NCBI GenBank assembly: GCA_025175895.1
Contig: CM046005.1
Location: 66,860,325 to 66,924,324, forward strand
DNA: 64,000 bases
From: Wurfbainia villosa
Taxonomy: Eukaryota > Streptophyta > Magnoliopsida > Zingiberales > Zingiberaceae
Reading direction: 5' to 3'
How positions within the stretch are numbered: the first letter of the stretch is position 1; each line of letters opens with the position of its first letter. The notes beneath the pieces were generated by a model. That model ran no database searches and had not been told where the DNA came from. It saw only the letters and a program-made list of their open reading frames with translations. Shown here one piece after another: positions 21,723 to 33,277 of this stretch. A program made the position numbers and the translations under genes.

Positions 21723-23793
21723 TGATGAACCGGTAAATTATGTGTCTCGCGTGATACCGTTTCCCAAATTATTTACCGAACCTCCTAACTACACTAATAC
21801 AGTATAGAACTGACTCGGATCGTCTCCCAACAAACCTAATGGTTGGACGTTTGTTTTTAAATAGAAGTAAACACTGGGGGTTTTCTGAATCTATTAAAAT
21901 GCAGAATCTATTAAAATGCAAAAGCAAAAAGCAAACATGAGAAGTCCAAACAATCCGACCAAGCACCGCACTGTCACTATGCGATACAATGATCAAGTGT
22001 TGGCCAAAAGCCAAACTAACAAACCCAAGCAATTCAACTATGCACCGCACTGTCACTATATGATACAATGATCGAACCTTTTGGAAACTAACCTAAGGTG
22101 CAAAAGTAAAAGCTCATGCACCACACTATCACTATACGGTACAATGATCAAAGAAACAAATGTGAACAATTCAACCAAGCATCGCACTGTCACTATACGA
22201 CACAGTGGTCAAACAGTCACTAAAAACTAAACTAACAAACATAAAACAATTCAACCAAGCACCGCACTGTCACTATACAACACAGTGGTCGAAGACTAAC
22301 TACAAACTAAATGCAAGGAAAGTAAGCAATTCAACTAAGCACCGCACTGTCACTATATGGTACACTGGCCAAATGTAAATGAAATCTAAACTAATAACGA
22401 AAGCAATTCAACCAAGCACCACATTGTCACTATACGATACACTGGTCAAATGTAAATGAAAACTGGTAAAAATAATTACACTACAGGAAACAAATCTAAC
22501 CACTAGGTAAACACTGTAAATGATTAACAAGACTAACTAAACTATCGAACCAAATTTCCATATGCACACCATACCACACAAATGAAATACGACTAAACAC
22601 CATTGAAACACAATTGAACACTGGGGAATCAATACTGAAAAACATAGTGCAATAGTAGTGAGTCAACAATGTAAAAATAACTGAAACAACAAAGTAAAAC
22701 AATGAAACAATAATGTAAAACAATAATAGACACAATAGTAGAGCAATAAAGTAAAAATTAACCATAGTCATCCACAAACACCAGAAAGGTACCATCCTCT
22801 CCGGTGACCCATGATGGTACCAAACAGCTCCAATAGTCTCAGGGTACAGATCTCCCGTCAGAATCCGATGAGAGTTGGATCGATGGCGATAGTTCACAGC
22901 TCCGATGGTGGCTTCGGGGCTGCCATGACCACAGCAGTCAAGGTGTGGCTATGCGGAGATGAAGCGGCGTGAATCAAGGCCGCTAATGTGGAAGGAATCA
23001 GATCTGTGAATAGGGATTGATCATCACCACTAGCCGAAATTGAGAATGTCGTTGAATCGAAAGAAGTACTGTCGCCGGAGCTGGAAATTAATGCTGCCAT
23101 GACCACAACAGGAGTAGATCACCCCTAGCTTCGCGTGATCATGTCCCACTAGGGTAGCTCAGCTCCGGTGGTGAGGGATCTGAGAATTGCCGGTGATGAT
23201 GGACGACTCACCCTGATCGGTCAAGGGACTGTCGCTGCCCAACTTCAGCCGCGAGCTCTACTAGACCAAAGGAAGGAGAGTACGCCTGGTGGAATGGGAT
23301 TGGGGAGGACCTCTAGAATCGCTAGAATCATCGCCGGAGTGATGAAGTGGATTCTGTCGCTGCGCTCGCATGGAAGAAGAAGACGCCGCTTTTTGTTTTT
23401 CCACTGTGCTTCATCGCGCGATAGAAGAAGTTTGCTTTTAAACTTAAATTTCCTCAGCCGCTCGATCGTGTCGGTTCCAATCTCAGCCACCCATTTAGAT
23501 CTAGGGTTAAATAACTTCAATTAATCTCCCTAAGTGGCTTATCAATCAATCCAACGACTGCGATAGATTTGATCCGAATCGACGGCTGTGATTGCACCGA
23601 TTAGGCTCTTTTCATGTTCCCTATAAAATCACATTCAACCCATGAAAAATAATACTGAAATTATAGGGATTAAACAATTAATTGCAAATAGATCCAATAT
23701 GCAAAAACATTCTGAATAACCATAATTACCCCATCAAAGAGCCTAAAATATCCAAATGTAAATAAAAATCACACGATAAAAATGCGACTATCA
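21723..23793 (-). repeat. 3' LTR of G (left copy)
   Basis: About 2.07 kb, TGATGAACC...CGACTATCA on the plus strand. It holds seven units of a repeat of about 80 bp around GCACTGTCACTATACGA (near 21960, 22042, 22122, 22182, 22261, 22341 and 22421). The right copy has six. Other differences are small indels and substitutions. ORFs here are by-products. Confidence 0.9.
21955..22455. repeat. Seven-unit repeat within the G LTR
   Basis: Each unit contains AAGCACCGCACTGTCACTAT or a close variant, followed by a variable ACAATGATC or ACAGTGGTC end. CACTGT and ACAGTG form short inverted arms in several units. Pitch is about 60-80 bp. Confidence 0.8.
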
Positions 23794-24568
23794 AATTCCC
23801 CCACACTTATTTTTGCACATCCCGAGCAATACTAAAAACAAAGAAATACTGACTCCCTAACTAATTCTCCAAATAATACCTAGATCAATAATTCAGAGGT
23901 AGAAAAAATAAGTTACTTAGGATCACCAAATTGATCCGGATCTAGGGTATTCAAAAGATCCAACTCCTACAACAGTCAACATATATGATGAGTTCCAATC
24001 CGATTAAATAAACCAAGTCTGATGCAAAACCTCCCAAAATGAATAATTGCACTAATGCTCACATAATGATCATAGGAGTGGGGTACCCTCAAAACAACAT
24101 GCAATCCAGTACTACCATATGCTTGCTTATCATCTACTTCTCTACTGCTATCAATACATTCCATACATGAATCAAAAGGATTTATCGAAAATCAAACAAG
24201 ATTAGGAATGGACTACAACAGTATATACAAAGAAGATCAAAATGGATTAAACAAGAAGCAATAGAAGAATTGGAAGAATAAACCTGATAAATTGCATGTA
24301 GGAGTGTGGAGGAAGATATTCCAATACAATCCAAGCAAATAACACTCGACCATATCCAAAAAAAAAACATTCAAAAAAGAGAATTTTTTTTGAAAACTTG
24401 GCACGAAGTTGGGATTCAACTCTATTTCCTACTAGCTGTTGGTGATAATGCAGGTAGCTCAAGCAGCTAGGAAATTGCTCCACACATGATTACAGAAATG
24501 TATTCCCAAATTAAATCAATAGCTATCCAAGCAACTGGCCTTAACAATCTCTGCTATACAGAAATATT
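23794..24568 (-). other. G internal sequence next to the 3' LTR, with polypurine tract
   Basis: On the minus strand the last internal bases read AAGTGTGGGGGAATT directly before the LTR, a typical gypsy polypurine tract, preceded by a GCTCGGGATGTGCAAAAA phrase. The rest of this 775-bp piece holds no supportable gene. Confidence 0.7.
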
Positions 24569-25971
24569 TGTAGGGGATCGATGTGTATGTGTTGGCCGGC
24601 TAGAGGGGGGTGAATAGCCCTCTTTGTACGATGATGGAATTTGCTCATTCTTGCATGCTTGTCTACAATTATCGTTAATATACGGCGCGGAATAACAATA
24701 AAAATAACAACAATAAACAATCGCACACAAGACACGGCAATATACGTGGTTCGGAACCGAATGGTTCCTACTCCATGGGCGAGCTCACCGAGCTCTAGTT
24801 ATGCGCATGACACTAACTAAATCACTCCTTCTCGACAAGACGTCGGAGGTGGAGAAACCTCTCACAAGCAATTACACTAAGTAATGAAATACAAGCAATA
24901 CAAAGACAAATACGAAATACATGTAAAGAACACTTTACAACGCTTGCTTTGAACCCTTTGCTTATAGCTTGCTTTGAATGACTCTTGAAGGACTGGAATG
25001 CAGCAGCAATTCCCCTCCAATAGCTTCCTTAAAGTCTTGGCGAAATCCTCCCACTTGAGCTCCATTTATAACCTGCATCAAGCTGTTATTGCGCCCAACA
25101 GTCAACTGCCAAAAGGCCCCAGTCGACTGCCCCTGTAGTCGTTGTCTCACAACGGCCAGATCCACATTGGATAAGTTCCAACGGATCACCTACCAGTCGA
25201 CTGATCATGGTCATCAGTCGACTAGTGACCTAGTAGTCGACTGCCCAGTCGGCTACGGAACGTTCTGTGCTTGCGACATTCCCATCAGTCGACTGCCATC
25301 CCTCGGCAGTCGACTGCCAGTCCATGGTATTTGATTGCCAAGCACAAAACTATAGTCTAACACCAGTCGAACACTAGTCAACTTGGATCAGTCGAACCGG
25401 CACCTATGCCAGTCGACTGTTGTTGAGCAAAACCTCAAACACCAAGTTGTTTGAGCATCCGACCGTCGGGTAAACCCTCAAACATCAAGTTTGAGCCTTC
25501 GACACTTAGTCTTAGCCACTTGGCCAAGTCCACCTTATCCCTCATGGAGTTCCCCACCAAAGCTCTCTTCCCTCGGCCTACGTCCCTCGGAAGTGCCAAG
25601 CGCACAGCTTCACAACGCCATCCTTCGCATCTCTTGCCCTCGAAGTATGCTTCCCTTTGGTCTCACTCCATTCGCTCCCCGTCCGGCGGTCCCTCAGATG
25701 CACCAAGTGCAAGGCTTCACAATGCCATCCTTCACCGACTCAAGGACCCCGAGCTTAGTGAACTTACGAAGTCTTCCAGATTTCCCACATGCACCAAGCG
25801 CACGGCTTCGCAATGCTTTGGATTTTCCCACACCAAGCCCCATGCTTGGATTTTCCATGCCAACTCCATGTTGGACTTTCCCATGACAATCCCATGTCAT
25901 GAGTTTTGTCTATCATCAAAATACTATCAAAGTACTGCTCGAGTCAAACTCGAGTCAACCTGGGTCGATTG

Positions 25972-28186
25972 TGTTAGTAATATATGAGAGATGTCCTAAG
26001 GCAATCGCCTTATGTATGAACCATTTATATGATAAATAAAGATTCACTATTTGAGTATACATGTTTTATGTATTTGATTGGATCTTAAACTCATTTACTG
26101 AATGTCCACGATACGATTCACAGCATGAGAGAATTTGTGATTGGATCACAACTAGTGAGTATCTCTACATGTGTAATTGTGATGTATCAGAATTATCCCT
26201 AGTCGATGAATTGATGGATTTGGACACCATCAATTCAGTCGAGACTAGCACGAGGTATACTCCTTGGTGTATCCAAGCAGCTGATTCTCACTGGCTGGAG
26301 ACATAGTGATGTCCGGAGTTAATCGTGGATGCTAGTTATGGTAACTAGTTCATTGGAGTGACCAGCCGTAAGACTTCATATGGTTCTCTGCATATATAGA
26401 TATGTCAATGAAGTTCTTACTGTGGCTTAAGTGCGATGTTCCTTTGACTTGCGGTATTCAAGTCATCTTGATCATGGAGACTTATGCTTTGACATCTTAA
26501 GCAAACATCTCTAAGGAGATGTGGACCCGGGATGATTGGGTATAAGTCGAAGTGATCGAAGGTGTTTGAATAGCCTATAAAGGATTCACCACTCCTTGCG
26601 AGGAGATGTATACCAATGGCCTCTCGTCGGATTGTTACTAAAGTCTTTGGCCAAAGCATTACATGTTTAGAGTAAGGTACTCTTCGATACATGTGGAGTA
26701 ACTAGAATCCGTAGGATGAGGAAATAATACTTGGGCTAGGTGTGACGTAGTCAGCCTAGTGGGGACTGACACAATAGACAATGTCCTGAACCAAGTGGGT
26801 ATAAGATGAGTGAAGGGAATGGGGCACGAATCATTCGAGCTGCTGAAGGGTTTCAGAAATAGTTCTGGATCAACCGTTGATCTTTTCGGTTAATTGGGGG
26901 TCATGATGTACTACTAGGTGCCACTCATGATCGTTCTATAATTAATGGTTAATTATAGACGACCAACATAAACCGAGAACCTATTTGGTCACACACACAA
27001 CGAGCGTAATCCAAAGGATTTAAAACAAGCTTGAGAATGGGATTCTCAGACCGAGAGAAACTAGGTTTGGTTGGACCAAACATAAAGCGAGCATGAAATC
27101 GTTTCAGTCGCAATGGAAGCGTGGATGGGCCGTGTCTTATGAAGACATAATGGATGAACCAAAATGGTTTGGTTCTAATCCAATGGAGGAGAATAAACCA
27201 AAGGGTTTGGTTTATTTTAAACGAATGAACCAAAAGTTGGTTCGGTTCGTTTTAACTTAAAATAAACCATCATAGTTTGGTTTATTTTAACTTATCTTAA
27301 TGGAGCGGGTTAACGGGCCTAATGGTTATGATCCAATAACCATTAAGAGAATTAGTTCTCTATAAAAGAGGGTTTAATGGATAATTAAGCCCTAATCCAA
27401 GCCCTAGCAAAAGTTGCCACCCAACCCCATTGAAGGAGTTGCCGCCCAAGCTCCTTGGCCGCCCAGCCCCTTGTGCCGGCGTCCATCTCCTTGCCGGCGA
27501 CCAAGTTTCAGTCGGTGATCCTCCGGCGACCCTCCGGTGATCTTCCTAGGCCTCGGTGAAAAGGTGAGCACTTGGCTTCCTTATTTTGGCCGGCGCCTAC
27601 TCCTCCACCAAGCTGTCCAGTTTTCTGGACAGCTTCTTCTCCTCTCGTCGGAGCGTCATTTGGACGATGGTTAGAGCTCCGACAGCGGATAACTTACCGG
27701 GGATTCGATCTCCGGTAATCCTCTGAGGTGGAGGACGAAGGATTCGTCAATTGGTTGACAAATACCTCTCCGGAGAAGCGAGTTTTGAGAACTCGTATTA
27801 GGATCCGAATTTGGATTCGGATCGTGATCATCTCTCGATCACGTCGTCTTCAACACGAGGCTAGTAACCCGTACGATGACGAAGCTCGTGGCTTAGCGAA
27901 GTCATCCCGAGGAACTCGGCGTGGATACGGATAGAGACGATTCTAGCGAGGATCGTTCCGGTTGATGTCGTTCCCGCTACACGTCATACGAAAGGTATAA
28001 CGTAGATAAATTTCCTTTTATTGTAAATTTAAATTTACGGTTATGTCTACACTTGTTGTAATATGCATGCGTGCGTTGTGTGTGTTGTAATAAATAGAAG
28101 TATTTATTATTTTTATTGCTTCCGCTGTGTTCATGTTTACGAAACATGATCGAACACACACACGCCGCGGTGCCGGAAACCCAACA
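25972..28186 (+). repeat. 5' LTR of C
   Basis: Starts TGTTAGTAATATATG and ends GGAAACCCAACA. Length 2215 bp. It has one 18-bp segment (near 27290-27315, around TCTTAATGGAGCGGGT) that the 3' LTR lacks, which fully explains the length difference. Otherwise few substitutions are visible, so insertion looks recent relative to its surroundings. Confidence 0.93.
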
Positions 28187-28187
28187 G

Positions 28188-28200
28188 TGGTATCAGAGCC
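28188..28200 (+). other. Primer-binding site of C
   Basis: TGGTATCAGAGCC one base after the LTR end; initiator Met tRNA type. Confidence 0.9.
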
Positions 28201-29400
28201 CAGGTTGTGTTTCGACATAATCGTAAAAATGGTTTTGCGATAGTCATAATGTATTTCTGGAAATTTTCTAATTTTGGAAATTTAGAAGTATTTATGGAAA
28301 TTGATATTTTCCATAAATAAAATATTTGATTAGATTCTGGAAATTTGTTTCCTAATTTAATCATGATTTGATTTGGGAAATCAAATCTTAAAATATTTTA
28401 TTTCCATAAGTAGTTTTAATGATTTAGGAAATTGGTTTCCTAAATAGATTTTCCTTAATCAAATAATTCCATGAATAAAATATGTGATTAGATTTGGAAA
28501 TTTGTTTCCTAATTTAATTATGATTTGATTTGGAGAATCAAATCTTAAACATATTTTATTTCCATAAATAGTTATGACATATAAGGAAATATATACATGA
28601 CATAATTGTATGTCATGTAATTGCATTAGATGCATAACATTATGCCATGCGTGTCGTGACATGTAGATGTATGCCATATATGTCATGCCATGTAGATAAT
28701 ATTTATTTGCGTGCAAAGAGGATGAGACATAAAAACCCTTAAACAATATTAAAGCCTACACCTTCCATTAATATGGTTAGAACCAGAGTTCCGTTTCTTG
28801 TTTGGGTTGTTGGACTCTCTCCAAGCCCGACTCGAACCCGAATATGTTCAAACCATGGAATAGTTTAATACTAATATGGTAAGAGTCAGAGGTCAATCGT
28901 TAGCTTTAGTTGTTGGACTCTCTCCAAGCTGGGCTAATTGGTTGAATGCGCTCTAACCATATTAAAACTATTTCCCGATTAATGGGTTGGCTTTAACCTA
29001 GAGCATCGGCTTGTTGGACTCTCTCTAAGGTCGATGTAAAGGGAGGTGAAGTTGGGTGCTATGCATATGATGCATACTTGTTAATGTGTTAACAACCCGA
29101 TGTATGTGTGAACATTCAATTAGTTGATAGCACATTGTGATAGTTGCATATACGTGATATACAATCGGTATAGAAGATACCTACCGTCGTAGTTATGAAT
29201 GACTTGTTGGACTCTCTCCAAGGTTGTTTATAACTATGATGGATATCAGCCCATTCGGAGATGGACCTACGATCTCCCGAAGTGATTTTGGGGTTTTTGA
29301 AATTCGAAAAATGAATGGGATTTATAAATGTATATTGATGCATTTTAAATTCATTTTCTCATATATGCTCGTTTTGTATTTCTAGGTCAATAAATTGATC
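28201..29400 (+). other. Leader of C with four copies of an 18-19 base motif
   Basis: AT-rich untranslated leader of about 1.2 kb before gag. TTGTTGGACTCTCTCCAAG (or one mismatch) occurs at 28807, 28910, 29011 and 29204. The first part repeats GGAAATTTGTTTCCTAATTT-like phrases (about 28340-28530). Leader RNA of retroelements normally holds packaging and dimerisation signals; a link to these repeats is inferred only. Confidence 0.75.
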
Positions 29401-30140
29401 ATGACGTCTTTGAATTTGCGCACTATTTTGGATTCGAACAAACTGACTGGGCCTAACTTCCTGGACTGGCTTAGAAACCTGAGAATTATTCTCAAGGCGG
29501 AAAAGCTTGCATATGTCCTTGAAGAGCCTCTTCCTGACCGTCCTAAGGACGATGCAACTCCAGACCAAATGTTGGTCTATCAGAAGCATGTGGCAGATTC
29601 TGAGCTGGCGAGTTGCATCATGCTAAGCATATGGATGCTAATACTATGGTCTTCCATCTTCATGAGTTGTTCGATGAGCAAGCGAGATCCGAAAGGTTCG
29701 AGGTCTCTAGGCTCCTCTTCACCACGAAGATGCAAGAAGGTTCATCTGTAGTGCAGTTTGTGCTAAAGATGAACGGGTACATCGAGCGGCTAGCTACCCT
29801 CGGTTTTGTGATGGATCATGAGTTAAGTATTGACTTAATTTTGCATTGTTTGCCCAAGAGTTTCTCGCAATTTGTGATGAACTATCGGATGAACAAATTG
29901 GAATCCACCATTCCCGAGCTCCTCAATATGCTGAAGACTGTGGAGCCTTCTGTGAAGCATGAGGAGAAGGCGGTTCTGTTAGTTGATTCCTCAAAGAAGG
30001 GTTCTAAGAGGAAGGCAAAAGAACAGAAGAAAGGAAAGAACAAAAAGGCAAAGAAGGCGGAACCCAGGTAAAGGGCACTTGCCATCATCAGGCAAGGAAG
30101 GCCACTGGCGAAGAAACTGCAAGATTTATCTTGAGTCCAT
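29401..30140 (+). pseudogene. C gag (copia), frameshifted
   Basis: The ATG at 29401 starts MTSLNLRTILDSNKLTGPNF, a typical copia Gag N-terminus (UBN2/retrotran_gag class). A frameshift near 29625 (after ASCIML) moves the frame to the one open through 30071, with the conserved capsid-like part including LDLILHCLPKSFSQFV-type sequence. A Lys-rich tail leads to the nucleocapsid knuckle near 30070-30125, of which only GKEGHWRRNC is readable; the first two Cys are lost by another shift. Gag would form the virus-like particle. Confidence 0.85.
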
Positions 30141-31330
30141 GAAGAAGAAGAAGGCATCCGATGCCCCATCCTCTTCAGGTATCTTCGTTATTGATTGTCA
30201 TTCTATTTCCTTGGACACTTGGGTATTGGATACTGGGTGTAGCTCACATATATGTAATGACATCTGAGGCTAAGGAATAGAAGAAGACTTGTCGAGAGGG
30301 AGTCAAATTTGCGAGTTGGCAATGGAGCAAAGGTTCTTTGCTATCGCCATCGGAACTTATTTGCTGAAGCTCCCTAGTGGACTAGTCTTAGAACTGGACA
30401 ATTGCTATTATGTTCCTTCTCTAATAAAGAACATTGTTTCTATTTCCTGTTTAAATAGAAATGGTTTCCATTTGACGTTTAGTAACAATTGTTGTTATAT
30501 AACTTTAAATAGCGTGCTTTATGGAACTGGAACCTTGAGTAATGGCATTTATACGTTGGACGTATCCAGTGACATTTTCAATATCGAAGCGAGCAACACG
30601 CATGCTCGAAAAGATAATCAAATAGTCTCCTATATGTGGCATTGTCGTCTTGGCCATATAAGCAAGAAACGCATGTCCGAATTACACCGATGTGGAATTC
30701 TGGAATCGTTTGAATTGGATTCATATGATACATGCGAATCATGCTTAAAAGGCAAGATGACTAAGTTACCTTTACCGAAAAGGTGAAGCAGTGGGAGAGT
30801 TACTAGGTCTAATACATGCGATGTATGTGGACCTATGTCAACTCAAGCATTAGGAGGCTATAGCTACTTCATTACCTTCACCGATGATCACTCACGGTTT
30901 GGGTATGTGTTCTTGATGAAACACAAGTCAAGCCTTTGAAAGGTTCAAAGAATTCAGAAATGAAGTAGAGAAACAACATGACAAGAGTATTAAAATACTT
31001 GATCGGATCGAGGTGGTGAATACTTAAGTCAAGAGTTTCTTGATTATCTAAGAGACAATGGCATATTGTCTCAATGGACTCCGCTATACACCACAAGATA
31101 ATGGTGTATCCGAGAGGCATAAGGACCTTGTTGGACATGGTCGTCAATGATGAATCATGCAACTCTTCCCAAGTCCTTTTGGGGCTATGCACTTGATAAA
31201 TTTACTTGTTAAATGTAATGCCTACCAAGGTAGTCTCAACTACTCCATATGAGATATGGAATAGTAAGAAACCTCATGTATCTTACTTGAAGATATGGGG
31301 TTGTCTGCTTATGTGAAGTGGATCGTCAGA
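30141..31330 (+). pseudogene. C protease and integrase region (copia), broken
   Basis: Protease: WVLDTGCSSHICND at about 30220-30260 keeps the catalytic D-T-G, then a stop at 30265. The GAG-pre-integrase domain follows (30289-30786), with the integrase zinc-binding pattern WHCRLGHISKKRM...CESCLKGK near the end. The integrase core starts with FTDDHSRFGYVF (about 30870-30910), then loses frame; the segment holding the second catalytic Asp and the Glu is shifted and partly deleted (30930-31200). It cannot make active integrase. Confidence 0.85.
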
Positions 31331-31334
31331 CAAA

Positions 31335-31748
31335 TTGGATGCTAAGTCCGATAAATGTCTATTTATTGGATACCCTAAGGAAACAAGGGGTTACCAATTC
31401 TATCATCCTGTGGAACAAAAGGTGTTTGTTTCAAGGCATGCTGTGTTTCTAGAGAAAGAGTTTCTCTTGCAAGAAAACAGTGGGAGTGTCGTCGAGCTTG
31501 AGGAGGCTCGAGAGACTCAAATAGACATTGATGAGATACCTGGTGAAGCACAACAGCCGACAACTCATAGTGATGAGCAATCGGATGGACCTATTGTAAC
31601 ACCACATCTTCGTAGATCTGGTAGAACACGCAATATTTCTGAGAGATATGGATTTCTCGTAAGCGAACCGAACAACGTGTTACTCATTGAGGATGAGGAG
31701 CCTACCAGTTATGAAGAAGTGCTGACAAGTTCAGAAAGGGATAAGTAG
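31335..31748 (+). pseudogene. C integrase C-terminus and linker to RT
   Basis: Open stretch with KCLFIGYPKETRGYQFYHP and RHAVFLEKEF, the usual copia integrase C-terminal region (GKGY-like fold and linker), followed by an acidic linker containing RRSGRTRNISERYGF. A stop at 31746 separates it from RT, two codons before the next ATG. Confidence 0.8.
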
Positions 31749-31757
31749 CTTGGTGCC

Positions 31758-33263
31758 ATGAAGTCAGAAATGGATTCCATGTATGAAAACCAAGTTTGGA
31801 ACTTGGTTGACCCACCTGAAGGCATAAAGCCTATAGGGTGCAAGTGGGTTTTCAAGAAGAAAATCGACATGGATGGTAATGTGATTACCTATAAGGCTAG
31901 ATTGGTGGCGAAAGGATATCGTCAAAAACAAGGTGTTGATTATGACGAAACCTATTCGCCTGTAGCTATGCTTAAATCCATTCGGATGCTCCTGGCCATA
32001 GCGGCTCATTATGATTATGAGATATGGCAGATGGATGTGAAAACAGCTTTCCTTAATGGAAACCTGCTCGAGGACGTGTATATGATACAGCCTGAGGGTT
32101 TCACATCGGTTGATAAAACCAAGGTATGCAAATTGCGACGATCCATTTATGGATTGAAGCAAGCATCTAGGAGCTGGAATATCCATTTTGATGAGACAAT
32201 CAAAAAGTTTGATTTCTCACAAAATCCAGACGAACCTTGTGTGTACAAGAAGGTTAGTGGGAGTGCAGTCGTATTCCTAGTATTGTATGTCGATGACATA
32301 CTACTTATAGGAAACGATGTTTCAATCTTACAGTCAGTGAAGGTTTGGTTATCCAAGACATTCTCTATGAAAGACCTGGGAGAAGCAACCTACATCCTCG
32401 GGATTAAGATCTATAGAGATAGATCGAAACGGTTGCTTGGTCTTTCGCAGTCTACATATATAGACCGAGTGCTAAAGAGGTTTAGGATGTCAGAATCCAA
32501 GAAAGGTTTCCTACCCATCAGGCATGGGGTACACCTTTCGAAGTCTATGTGTCCGCGCACAAAAGACGAGAGGATTTGCATGAGTAAGATTCCCTATGCA
32601 TCCGCAATAGGATCTATCATGTATGCTATGTTATGTACGAGGCCCGATGTATCGTATGCTCTGAGTATCACGAGAAGATACCAGTCTGATCAAGGAATGG
32701 ATCATTGGGTGGCTGTTAAGACGATCCTTAAGAACTTAAGAAGAACTAAGGATGTGTTCCTAATATATGGAGAAGGGGACATGGTGATACGCGGGTATAC
32801 GGATGCCAGCTTCCAGACAGACAAGGATGATTCCAGGTCTCAGTCTAGATACGTGTTCACCTTGAATGGGGGCGCAGTGAGTTGGAAAAGTTCCAAACAA
32901 AAGGATTCTACCACTGAGGCAGAATACATTGCAGCTTCGGAAGCAGCAAAGGAAGCGGTTTGGATCAAAAAGTTTGTTCATGAACGTGGTGTGATTCCGG
33001 CCATTGTTGAAGCAATACCGGTCTACTGCGACAACAATGGAGCAATTGCACAGGCGAAAGAGCCAAGGTCTCATCAGGGATCCAAACATGTGCTTCGCCG
33101 CTATCATCTTATCAGAGAGATCATCAGTAGGAACGAAATACAAATCTAGAAAATTCCCACTGAAAGGAACTTAGCAGATCCTTTGACTAAGGCATTACCT
33201 CAAAGTAAGTTTGAGGGTCATGTTCGAGCTTATGGTATTGGATACCGTAGCGATTGGCATTAG
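31758..33263 (+). pseudogene. C reverse transcriptase and RNase H (copia RVT_2), one late stop
   Basis: Open from 31758 to 33146. RT has GCKWVFKKKIDMDGN near the start, the first catalytic Asp in QMDVKTAFLNG (about 32025-32055) and LYVDD at about 32285-32300. RNase H follows, with GYTDASFQTDKDD, SWKSSKQKDSTTEAEYIAAS and VYCDNNGAI carrying acidic active-site residues. A TAG at 33147 interrupts the last part; in frame beyond it reads KIPTERNLADPLTKALP to a stop at 33261. This is the best preserved enzyme block in the window. A single stop removes only the final 38 residues. Confidence 0.9.
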
Positions 33264-33277
33264 GCCAAGTGGGAGTA
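33264..33277 (+). other. Polypurine tract of C
   Basis: GCCAAGTGGGAGTA directly before the 3' LTR. AAGTGGGAG is a common copia polypurine tract. Confidence 0.85.

Noticed and set aside
22496..23106. ORFs in the G LTR with hydrophobic stretches
   Set aside because: Equivalent frames in the other LTR (53958-54469) are broken by indels, and the position is within an LTR.
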